Source of the DNA: Magnolia sinica
Lineage: Eukaryota > Streptophyta > Magnoliopsida > Magnoliales > Magnoliaceae
Direction of reading: 5' to 3'
DNA length: 64,000 nucleotides
Assembly: GCF_029962835.1 (NCBI RefSeq)
Contig: NC_080586.1
Location: 66,100,001 to 66,164,000 of the forward strand
Shown: piece by piece, positions 24,797 through 35,385 of the stretch
How the letters are laid out: every line of letters starts with the position of its first letter
How positions within the stretch are numbered: position 1 is the first letter of the stretch
Notes under the pieces: model-generated
What the model was told of the DNA's origin: nothing
Database searches by the model: none
Seen by the model: the letters and a program-made list of their open reading frames with translations, nothing else
Program-made: the position numbers and the translations under genes

Positions 24797-27700
24797 TGTA
24801 ACGCTCTAAAATTTGGGGGTCGAGCATGAGCCCAACTCTCGAGTTCCAACACATCACTTATGCAACATAGATAATGATGATTAAATGTTGTCTGTATTAG
24901 TGCCTTAAACATGAGTGAGATTATGCCCAAACAACATATCATACTCCAGAGACAGTTAAATTTTGCAAGCGGAAGACTGTGATAGATATATAAAGTATAT
25001 AAACGGATGTAGGTCTCCAGAGTATAAACATGTTAGTAGGTTAAGTATATACATGTATACTCCAAAAATGAACCAAATGAATATACATGGGTATTCTCAA
25101 AAGTGCAAAAATAATAAGTGTAATGGGGTCTAATCAGCATCCCAGTAATCCCCGTCAATCAGAACATGGCCTACATAGACCCACCTGATAACTGCATGTA
25201 GGAGAACTCCTCCTCGTCATAAAAAATAAGGCTCCGCCTCGCAAGCATCGCCATCATCTGCAACTAAACCGGAGTCTGGTTGATGTTTAAACATCGTCCC
25301 AGAACGTGGGAGTGAGTGATCAACTCAGTGGAGCTATAAAGCAAAGGTTAACATGTTATCAATTCAGTCAAGCAGTAATGAATAAACAATACAACAATCA
25401 GGTCCTAAGTACTCTTATTAATGCAACGATGGTATGTGATAATGATGCATGCCCTCGCCTACACTCCCTCTGTGACATCATCTTACGATCGCGGTATGCA
25501 CCCCTTCCTTTGTGCACTTCCTTACCAAAACACCGTGCAATGCGATACATGATCGTGCTAGTCAAGTTCTTAATTAAACATATTTATATAGTAGGATTGG
25601 GAAGCTAAGGCACCTTCCTTTATATCATATACCAAAACATTAATTCATCTAAGGTCGTCAATCCTAGTAGTCACATATGATAGGCAATTTTCATGTCGCT
25701 ACAGAGAGGCTCATCACCTCAGCGCAGGCCTGGTTTATACTTTAGTTTACTACGAAAAGGCTCTTCACCTCGACGTAGACCTAGTGTATACTTGAGGTCA
25801 CTACGGGCTCATCACCTGATCATAGGCCGACAGCTCGAATCTAGTGTCCCATACCACCGTATTCGGGTCACGAGTCTGGGTTGCTCACTGGATACTACGG
25901 GGAGGCTTGTCACCCCAGCGTAGGCCGACAGCACGACCACCGTGCCCGACTCATGAGTCTTAGCGGATCGAGGTACCAAGGTTAAACGGGCTTTACATTG
26001 GTAAGTTGGTACCTTAGATTCAAATAGTAGCGTTCATACATGGGGAATATAGATTAGGCCAATCAGGATTAGGCCAATCAGGTTGCTTGACAAGCTCGAC
26101 TGGTACGAGCGTAAGTCGAGATGATCGACATGGAACGTGTAAGCACTCCGCGTGGCCTAACTACTGTCAACTAGCAGCATGCGACTCAGATTCCTCGAAC
26201 CATCTGATGTAGCGAAATGACCTTGACCACTAACTTGAAAATCATTACCGATCGCCTGGACTACTTCGTAGCCCCAAACACATTTCAAGCAATTGTATAC
26301 ACATGTTGTAGCTAAAGACAGCATGTGACAACTAAGATCGAATATAAATCTTACTTGAGCAATTCGACAAAATACATACTACACACGTTACCGTACATTG
26401 GCATTTCATCCTTAATTCACATAGTAGTAAGATTAGTTATATAAAAGATATTAAACCATAGTTAAGGGAATTGAGAATCCTATCTCAACATCCTCATCAC
26501 ATGCATTTAAACAAGCATTTTCACATTCAGGCATTTTATCAAACACCTAGGCTACTCATATCATATACATGTAATAAACTAGTTATAATAGGTATTATAG
26601 CAAAACCCTTTTACAGAAGGTTCACCATACGTACAACAATCATGTATTCTCAATCAATGAACATGGTAAGCATAAATCATAACTCCATACTCATTCAATC
26701 ATTTCAACAAACACGTTGAATGTATTAAAATCAACATGGTCTACACACATATATATAGTATATGGAAAACGTCGTATCTACGCACATGAGATAGTAATCA
26801 AGTCAGTCATAAATCATTACTGACATTGAAAGCCTTGAAAGCTATAACCTAAACATTTATAGTCTGCACCTTTCGCCGGTAAACTCGTAACGAACTCAGT
26901 TTAAACCCTAAGTCTTTGTCTATAGCACGATGACAATCTATAGCATGAAATAGGTTAGCTATTTCACCATTTACTTTATTTGAATATCTAAAATAGATTA
27001 GGGATAAGATTTTTTACCCAAGAATGGAGTCGGAATCGCCAGGATAGCGATATAGAAAGGCTGATTCAGCACGTGGGGTGGTGGGATTAAATTCCAAGGA
27101 CTGTCTCCTACTTTTTCTCTTACTTCCTCTCTCTTTCCTTCTCTCTTTACTCTCTTCTCTCTCCTAGGTTTCCAAATTCATATGGGATGAGAGAGGGGTA
27201 GGTTAAAGCACTTATATAGGCCCACAACTAATAGGAATGGCCCTAGGGCCGTGGTATACTTAGGTTATAGCCAAGGAGTGGCCGTTCCGGTCCAACGAAG
27301 CACATCTGGAGGCCCCTTTTCTGCATATGGGCCGGAGAAAGTCCTCTGCCATTGGATTTAGGTTAAGTTAAGTTTTTGGTTCGATTGGATTTACAGATCG
27401 ACCGCGGAGGGTCAGTTTCAGTTCAACGGTCATTGACACTCGATCAGGGTTACAAGTACACTGACATGTGTTGAGAAATTTTCCTGATCCGAGGGTGTAT
27501 TAGGGTCTAAATCTTTAAATTTGGCCTGCAAGTGAACGACTCAATTCACTTAAGTTTCAGTTCACTTTCTAAAGGTATTCGCATTTCTCACACACTTCAC
27601 TCCGGGCTCAAGTTGTGCGTCTTAGGATACTATCTGGAGTTAATTTCTGAGATGGTAGTCAAGCCCAATAAGGCAGTTATTAGTGTATAGTTTTACAGTA

Positions 27701-27984
27701 ATCGAAATTTAGACGCGCAATCCAGGTCCAATATGGAGTTTCATGATGCTCCCTAGAGCAACTGGGTTTTGAGATTGATCTTAGATTTCAGGGTAATATA
27801 GAGTAAATGACTCTACAAGTTTTGGGTCTTGCAGATCATATTTAAAGTGATAAGTGCCAATTTCACAGGTAATCTAGTTTAACAATTAGTTAATTCTCAT
27901 CTAATTTCTAAAGGATTTGGTCCTGAGTGATTTCTGCCTAAGGTGGTAATTGGGTCTTTGTACGAATTTTTTCGAGACGTTACA
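24797..27984 (-). mobile_element. Family-A solo LTR (copy A1) nested in B3
   Basis: A 3,188-bp element starts TGTAACGCTC and ends GAGACGTTACA, with a perfect 5-bp duplication AATAC at 24792-24796 and 27985-27989. It is collinear with A2 and A3, including the 'gtgggagtgagtgatcaact' block at 25308-25327, the 'cgtaggccgacagc' block near 25919 and the shared terminal 150 bases. On the minus strand a TATATAAG box (27212-27219) lies upstream of a CT/GA-rich leader, so sense is probably minus. It carries no coding sequence. Length and termini fit a Tekay/Del-type Ty3/gypsy LTR; this is inferred. Confidence 0.95.
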
Positions 27985-28258
27985 AATACACATCACGATG
28001 GGCCTCTCACATGGGCCTAATATACATCACAATATACTCCATCGCGTGGCCCTCAAATGCATCATAATAGGCCTTATCAATAGACCTCATATTCATTATA
28101 TTAAGCCTTAAACACGGGCTGAATACACATCACAATAGGCCTCAAATATGGGTCGCATATACATCACATTGGGCCTCAAACACGGGCTGCATATATATCA
28201 CACAGGCCTAATACACATCATAATGAGCCTCAACTATGGGTCACATATACATCATATA

Positions 28259-30080
28259 GGTCTCGACAATCGGCCTAGGCAATTAAAATTGGAGTCGACA
28301 ATCAAAATTGGCCTCAACAATCGAAATCAACACTCAGAATCGATCTCGATACTTGGCCTCGACAATCGAAATCGGTCTCGACAATCAAAATAGACCTCGA
28401 TACTCTGCCTCGACAATCATAATCGGCCTCGACAAATTAGAATCAGCCTTGATACTCAGCCTCGACAATCGAAATCAGCTTATACAATCGGCCTCGACAA
28501 TCGAAATTGGCCTCAATACTCGGCCTCGGCAATCAGAATCGGCCTCGATACTCAGCCTCGACAATCAGAATCAACCTATATAATCGGTCTCGACAATCAG
28601 AATCGACCTCCATACTTGGCCTCGACAATCAGAATCGGCCTATACAATCGGCCTCGACAATTGAAATCGGCCTCAATACTCGGCCTCGACAATCAGAATC
28701 GGCCTATATAATCGGCCTCGATAATTGGAATTGGTCTCAATACTTAGCCTTGAGAATTGGAATCGGCCTATACAATCGGCCTCGACAATTGGAATCGGCC
28801 TCGATACTCGCCCTCGACAATCAGAATCGGCCTCTACAATTGGCTTCGACAAATTGGAATCGGCCTCGATACTCAGTCTCGACAATCGAAATTGGCCTCA
28901 ACAATTAGAATTGGCTTCAATACTCAGCTTTGACAATCGGAATCGGCCTTGACAAATCAAAATCGACCTCGATACTCGGCCTCGACAATCAGAATCGGCC
29001 TATACAATTGGCCTCGACAAATCGGAATCGGCCTCAATACTCGGCCTCGACAATCAGAATCAACCTATATAATCAGCATCGACAAATTAGAATCAACTTA
29101 TACAATCAGCCTCAAAAAATCAGAATCGGCTTATACAATCGGTAGGAGTGTACATCGGGCTGAACCGAGTCGAACTGGACTCAACTCGGCCCGACCTGGT
29201 AACATGTCAAACTCGGCCCGGTAACCCGTCAAACCTAGCCCGGTCACCGGGCCAGCGTATCCAGCCTGAATTCAGCCCGGTCAGCAATCGGGTGAGTTCG
29301 GGCCGAGTTCGGGCCTGCTCCATTTACAAAGGGACGGACGACGTTCTCACTTCTCTATTTTAAATGATTAAGATAAAGATTTAAGATATATATATAAATG
29401 GCCGGGTCGGGCCGAATTGGGCCAGGTCTAGTCGAGTTTCGGACCAAGTTGGGACGAACTGGGACATGTTTGAACTCAGCCTAAACTCAGTTTCGGGCTG
29501 AAGAAAATGGCCCGGTCCGGCCCAAACTTAGTTCTGGGTTGGGCCAAGTCGAGCTTTTTCAGGCCGAGTCGAGCGAGTTAACCGGGCTAGCCCGGTTTGT
29601 GTACAGCCTTAACAATCGCCCTGACAAATCAGAATCGGTCTCGATAAATCAGAATCGGCCTCGATACTCGACCTTGACAATCAGAATCAGCCTATACAAT
29701 CGGCCTCGACAAATCAGAATCGGCCTCGACAATCGGAATCGGCCTCAACAATCAGAATCGGCCTCAACAATCAGAATCGGCCTATACAATCAGCCTTGAC
29801 AAATCGGAATCGGCCTCGATACTCGGCCTCGACAATCGAAATCGGCCTATACAATCGGCCTCGACAAATCGGAATCGGCCTCGATACTCGGCCTCGACAA
29901 TCGAAATCGGTCTATACAATCGGCCTCAATAAATTGAAATCAGCCTTAACAGTCGGAATCGGAATCAACAATCGAAATCGGCCTCGATAATCAGCCTCAA
30001 CAATCGAAATCAAAATCAGCCTCGACAATCGGAGTCAGTATCAGCAATCAAAATTGGCTTCGACAATCAGCCTAACAAAT
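28259..30080. repeat. 'CGGCCTCGACAATC' minisatellite in copy B3
   Basis: A degenerate tandem array is built from near-16-mers such as 'cggcctcgacaatcagaat', 'cggcctcgatact' and 'cggcctatacaat'. These are arranged in higher-order groups of roughly 48-64 bp (CGACAATC / GAATCGGCCTCGATACT / CGGCCTATACAATC). It is interrupted by a hAT-like element at 29143-29611. The long frames across it (91-133 residues rich in SAST, RPRQ and LDNQ) are a by-product of the repeat. A trace of the unit ('caacaatcggcctcgacaac') also lies at about 24652-24671, left of the A1 insertion, so the seed was already in the LTR. Confidence 0.95.
29143..29611. mobile_element. hAT-like MITE inserted in the minisatellite
   Basis: A 469-bp element with ends TAGGAGTGTACATCGGGC and CCCGGTTTGTGTACAGCCTTA is flanked by ACAATCGG at 29135-29142 and ACAATCGC at 29612-29619, a 7/8 match. 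The interior is rich in GGCCCGG and CCGAGTCGGG-type sequence, as is common in plant hAT MITEs with TAGGGGTGTA-like ends. No transposase is present. It interrupts the array, so it is younger than at least part of the amplification. Confidence 0.88.
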
Positions 30081-31724
30081 GGCCTAAGGGAAGGTCACAA
30101 AGCGGACATCTAACCATAATTGCCTATCAATGTGGACTTTTAACCAACATTACTCCTAAGAAGTGACCTATATCGAGCCAAATGTATAACGGGCCCATAG
30201 CCTCACATACAATCACGATGGGCCTCACTCAAGGGCCACATCTACATCACATCAGGCCTCACTATATGTGCCTCATATAAATCTCATCGGGCCTCGTCAT
30301 ATGGGCCAATATAAATCACATCAGATCTCAAATACACAACAGGTGGGCCCCACACTTAGGCCTTAAATACATCATATGGGCCTCATCACGCTGGCCTCAA
30401 ATACACAATAGGTGGGCCCTATACATGGGCCATAAATACATTAATATGGGGCCCACTGTCCACGCAACGGATGGTGTGGATGAAACACTTACATCATGGC
30501 CGATACCACATACAGATGGACGGTATGGCTATAATACATACATCAAGGTGTGCTCCACGGCACACCGTCCAGACAGACGGTGTGAAATACAACACATCAT
30601 CAAGGTAGGGCTCGCCATAATGTCATTTTCTATTCAACTTGTTCATACAGTCATAAAAACCTGTATTAATAGGAAAACGAATTTCATATTAATCCAAAGC
30701 TTCTGTAACTCCAAAAAGGCTCAATGGTGGATGTTCATCCTTGCTGTTGCAACATGGTCCACTTGATAGGCAATGTGGATATAGAATAAATACATTTATA
30801 GTGCGTCCCACTCTCCACCCATCTGGACGGTGTGGATAAGATCCATATAATCAAGTGGGACCCACAGATCTTGTTAACATCTAAGCAACACCAGCGTGCA
30901 GCTGGGCCAAGCAACAATGGGTGGTGTGAGTAATACATCGCAATGAGCTCCACGTCCTCAAACGGGTGGACGGTTGGATGCAATTACATATACAAACAAA
31001 GTGGGCCCCACTCCTCACATGTGCATCACGTGTGGGGTGGGCCCACAACTACCTAAAGGGATGGACAACGTTGATAAAATACATAAATCATGGTGGGTCC
31101 ACGCAGCACTTGGTGTCGTTAAACAACAGCAACTGCTAGGCCCCACAGATAGACGATTTGATATAACATATACCTCACGTGGCGTCCGTATAGATGGACG
31201 GTCAGGATAAAGCCCCATACACCACGGATAGTGTAAATAAAACATATACATCATGGTGTAACCCACCGTTTGGATGGACGGATGACTAGGTATACAATAC
31301 CTATATCATAGGTAGGCCCCACCCCACACGTGCAGCATGTGCAGGGTGGGTCCAACATCCTGGAAAGGGACAGACGGCGTAGATGAAATATAAATATCTG
31401 GTGGGTTCACACGTGTGGACCCACCATTTGTTTTGAATCAGGCAGATATTCGTGTTGCGCTTCATTTAAGCGTCCTAGCCGTCCAGCGGACGGACGGCCT
31501 GGATGAAACCCATCATCAAAGTGGGTCCACATGTCCCACGTGTGGACAACTTAGATATAACACATACCTCAACGGTGGGCCCCACCGTCCAGTAATATGG
31601 ACTGTGTACATCAAGGTGGGTCCCACCTCTCTTGATGATGTCAATATAGCAGCTACATGGCTGCGTGGGTCCCATCGTCCCACACCGTGGACGATGAGGA
31701 TCAACATCAAGGTGGGCCATAAAA

Positions 31725-31730
<6 letters not shown>

Positions 31731-31755
<25 letters not shown>
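31731..31755. repeat. (GA)n microsatellite in family-B LTR
   Basis: A run of AG dinucleotides lies at a place where the other family-B copies also carry GA-rich tracts (near 3830 and 8575). Confidence 0.9.
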
Positions 31756-32523
31756 AGCGTGGAAAGGGGAGGGACCCCACCACTATGGGCCCTCCATATA
31801 TAATGCATACATCAAGATGGGTCCCACCATAAGTGGACCTTCAAATCATAAATCCAAGAAAAAATATATGAATCTAATCCTAAGAAAGCACCCACCTTTG
31901 ATCTTCTCCTCCTCCTTCCGCCAAAGCAGCCTAGAGCTCCAAAGGAGGAACTTCAACGGTTGAGATTGGTTTTAGAGGGTGGGGATGGGAGATAGGAAGT
32001 GAGCCACACAAAGCTCTCTCTCATGGAGCTTGCTTGGACGTGGGTTGCTTGGGAGGAAATAAGGGAAAGGGATGAGAGAGAGAGGTGTAAGAGAGAGAGT
32101 GATGGGGTGTGATGGCTGAGTGAGTGATGGATGTGTACTTGTGTAAGAGAGAGTGTTGACTTTTGGGGAGGGTGGTTGTACTTGGGGATGGGATGGAGTG
32201 ATGAGTTGTAATTTGATTGATTGATGTGACATGTCGTAGAGATTCTCTCGAAATTGCAACGCACGGTGTTTTCTTTGAACTAAACGCGGGCCCATATCTC
32301 CTGACCCTGGTATCGCCTTAGTACGGGAGACGCGACACCATAACCGCGGTGATGGCGCGGTCGCACTGGTACAAGTCTCGGGTCGAGTCGACTTAGATAT
32401 GCAGGACTCGGTTTAGGCTCGCACGCAAACATCGGTTACAGGTCGTGGGTTGCCGGAATTCGACCGGGAGGACCGTAGGAGTATACGGAACGGTACGAAC
32501 TACGATACGGGTCTTACACGTTA

Positions 32524-32814
32524 TAACTACACTCGATCCAAGCTGTTAGTTTTAAGGTTTGCTTTTTAATAAGTTATATAAGAAGATGATAGGTTATATA
32601 TCAATAGAAGCTAAACTATACAAATGCTATATTGGTTTGCATTTATTAGAAAAAAGAGTTCATTATTCTAAAATTTAGGAGTATCTGTTAAAGAGATCTT
32701 GAACCATTAACAATAGAGAATACCTAATTTATGGTTTGAATCATCATATACATGTGTCATATGTAACAACATATCTCAATTGGAATATTTCAATATCTGA
32801 CAAATTACATTAGA
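32524..32814. other. AT-rich DNA, no feature seen
   Basis: This is the sequence to the right of the B3 insertion; it should continue whatever lay at 23051. I see no reading frame, repeat or domain. Confidence 0.5.
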
Positions 32815-33430
32815 CCAAACATAACTTTTACATTAGAAAGGCTAAGTAGATATACACATAACCCTGGAAAAGAGTATTGAAATGCCTTATAAAAGATTTT
32901 GATATACTTAAAAGGTAGTATGACTTATGGTTTGCATTATAATGGTTATTATACTATATTATAAAGACACAATGATGCTAACTGGATCATTGATTCAGAT
33001 GAAATAAAATTCACTAGCGGATATGTCTTCACTTTGGGTGGAGGAGCAATCTCTTGGAAGTCTACCAAGCAAACGTATATTACTCGGTCGATTACAGAAT
33101 CCAAGTTTATTGTCTTGGAAAAGGTTGAATCAGAAGCTAAGTGACGTAGAAATCTCTTGGCTGATGTACCATTGTGACCAAATCCTGTATTGGCCATGTT
33201 TATCTATTTTGATTGTCAAACAACTATAACAAAAGAAAAGAATAAAATATATAATGAATAACAAATATATTAGACTAAAAAACAACATAATGAAACACAA
33301 GTTGCATGATGAAGTCATATTTATTGACTTTTTTATGTCAAAAATGAATCTGCCAGATTCTCTGACCAAATGACTATCTAAAAGATTAGTCAATGATACA
33401 TCGAAGGGAATAGGGTTAAGCCTAATATAT
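32815..33430 (+). pseudogene. Ty1/copia pol remnant: end of reverse transcriptase and RNase H
   Basis: Translation gives LERLSRYTHNPGKEY near 32840, then LKGSMTYGLHYNGYY near 32905. RNase H follows: [19 protein letters not shown] near 32970-33030, [18 protein letters not shown] near 33030-33085, [15 protein letters not shown] near 33100, RNLLADVPL near 33150 and DCQTTITKEKNKIYNE near 33210. These are hallmark copia RNase H segments in standard order. Several in-frame stops and shifts are present, and no integrase lies upstream. It is more alike to an intact copia pol than the remnant at 9626-10700, but dead. Confidence 0.87.
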
Positions 33431-34865
33431 GAGTTGCTAATGTTGGCAACCTAACTTATACAAGTGGAGATCTCATGAGATAAATTTAATTAGTAAACAA
33501 CAAGACACGAGGTAAATGATTGCACTAATATAAATAGTCCCTTCTATGGTGTAGCAGTGCGAGTTATAATGTAGAATGATTAGTTTTCAAAAAATTTAAT
33601 GAATCCATAGCCGTATATTTGGTGGTATATATAGTTGCTGCATACATTGATGGAATTCGCCTATATGGGTGTCAAGGTGGAGGCCACTTCTTATGAGAAT
33701 ATAGGCGAATTCTCTATAGCATTCATGAAATCCAGGTAATGGTGTATAACCGAAAAGCATTGAACCACAGAATCACTTGCAAAGGAAGAGTTGTGAGTGA
33801 CATGTGTTTGTGATTTTTATAAAAATGATTTAGGTTCAAGACTATGGTGTCACCTGATTCTTATAAACATGTCTTGCTTATTTTAATGTTGGTGTAAGTC
33901 TATGGTAACATCGATACCATTGCACAACTATTACACGTTAACATGAAAGATTTTTTATTTAAAAGCATGTGGGCGAATGTTGTATTTTTTTTCAAAATAT
34001 ATATATAAAAGGAAATTTCAAATATTTCAGTTTCCCTCTAAATTTAAAATTTCTATTGCTTTTGAGTTATGAGTTTAGTCTCAAATAAGATTTGCCCAAG
34101 AAAGTTTCCTTGTATATACAATATGCTTTTTGCCTTGAGGTATGAACCCTATCCATGGGATATGTGAATTTGGTCTTATGGGGGGCTATGCTAATATCTA
34201 TAATCTATACCATTGACCAAATGCACGTGTGTGCTAAGCCAAGTCTAAGTCTGTGTGTACAAGCGTGATGGGCTTGGCTAGGTCGTTTCTGTGGGTACGA
34301 GTGTACTCGCGAGGGTGTGTGTATGGGTACTCACAGGACTTTATTTTATGCAAGAATATATTTGCATTTATGCCTTTTTGTTTTGAAACAGAGAGATGTT
34401 GCTGGTCGGTTGGTCGCTCCTATTAGATTTAAATTCACCGAACCAAACCCTTTTGAAAGGGTGCTTAATTCACTACTTCAGAGTTTATAAAAGGACTTCC
34501 ATTCTGTTTTAAAAAACACGAAAATTATTTATATTCTCATATGAAAAACTCTCTCTGTTCCTTTTCTATTTTACAATTTTTTTTTATTGCTGAGTTTGTT
34601 GTTGAGTTAACTCAACACTTTTGGGTTAAATTGCAAGTGGTTCGAGCACATGTGCAGTGAGTGCACTGCTGGAACTAGGTCATGTCATTGTATCCTGAGG
34701 GTCGATTGTTCTGGAAACCTATTACACTTGGGACATTGTTTATGGGGTGCAAATTCGATTTTAAGCCAAGTGACTCACGTCATGCCTCAACTCAACTCTA
34801 TAAGTCTTCTATCTCATTTTTTTCTTTTTCTTTTTTCAATTTTTAAATGGTCTGTTTGATTCAAC
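33431..34865 (+). mobile_element. Copia 3' region and probable 3' LTR
   Basis: This follows the pol remnant directly. The spacer includes 'ggtgtcacctgattctt'. A purine-rich GTGGGCGAA at about 33969-33977 precedes TGTTGTATTTTTTTTC at 33979, the likely LTR start. The LTR-like sequence has a 'gggacattgtttatggggtg' block near 34730 and possibly ends near 34865, but no terminus was confirmed and no 5' LTR partner is in the window. It carries no gene; the frame at 34650-34859 is incidental. Confidence 0.5.
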
Positions 34866-35380
34866 CAAATATTCCAACCATATGAGCAATCAAATGTGAT
34901 CCATCATGGTGAATGATTTAGATCAATAATCAAAACTTCTCTATTACATTAATCTATTGGTTGGAAGCATCCGATCAAAGAAACTTCTAAGAGAGATGAA
35001 CGATCGATGTTGGATTTCACATGATGAACAATCCAGATCACCCATACTCGGGATATGTAATTTAAAGGTAAGCCCACATGATGAACAATAATTAGACATT
35101 TCTTTGTTGTAATAAATATTTATAAACTATTTCCTAGCAATGATAAAATGGTTTAAATCATCCAATGAAAATGGTTTTTAGGAAGGATCAACAACAAAAG
35201 TGGGCCCCACCTGATGAACAATCTAATCATTGATAAGTCAGTATGGATTGTCTTATCAATAATTAGTTAGTTAGGATCATTACATTGGAGGGTTTTAGAG
35301 CACAATCATGAGGTGGGCCCTAATTGTTGGACGGTCAAGATCAATGATAAAACATAACATTTCGCTATTATAATCAATAT
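34866..35380. repeat. Decayed repeats with 'catgatgaacaatc' motif
   Basis: Loose recurring blocks such as 'cacatgatgaacaatc', 'aatgatttagatcaataatc' and 'gtgggcccca' occur about every 110-140 bases. They continue to the right of the family-A insertion (38506-38700, 'cctgatggatggagcag'). This is similar in style to the array at 13711-16672 but more diverged. No gene is seen. Confidence 0.5.
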
Positions 35381-35385
35381 GGTCA

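Larger units (their letters stand above)
23057..32518 (-). mobile_element. Family-B solo LTR (copy B3) with nested insertions
   Basis: The element starts TGTCATGCCCC and ends GGGTCTTACA, flanked by a perfect 5-bp duplication CGTTA at 23052-23056 and 32519-32523. The span is 9,462 bp. Subtracting the family-A solo LTR (24797-27984), the hAT-like element (29143-29611) and their TSDs leaves about 5.8 kb, against 3.9 kb for copy B2. The excess is explained by the minisatellite at 28259-30080 and a duplicated flank. Collinear landmarks with B2 include 'accacgacacagtgggagac' near 24207, the 'gtgacatgtcgtagagattc' block near 32225 and 'gaccgggaggacc' near 32463. No coding region is present. Confidence 0.92.

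Noticed and set aside
28148..29990. Repetitive frames rich in SAST/RPRQ/LDNQ
   Set aside because: They are translations of the 'cggcctcgacaatc' minisatellite in all frames, and are interrupted by a hAT-like element.
28259..30080. CRISPR-like array
   Set aside because: The repeats are contiguous and degenerate with no unique spacers, and the DNA is eukaryotic. The same holds for 43790-46270 and 49095-53390.
31415..31963. 182-residue plus-strand frame
   Set aside because: It lies wholly inside the B3 LTR and includes a translated (GA)n run (RERERERE). The opposite strand is equally open.
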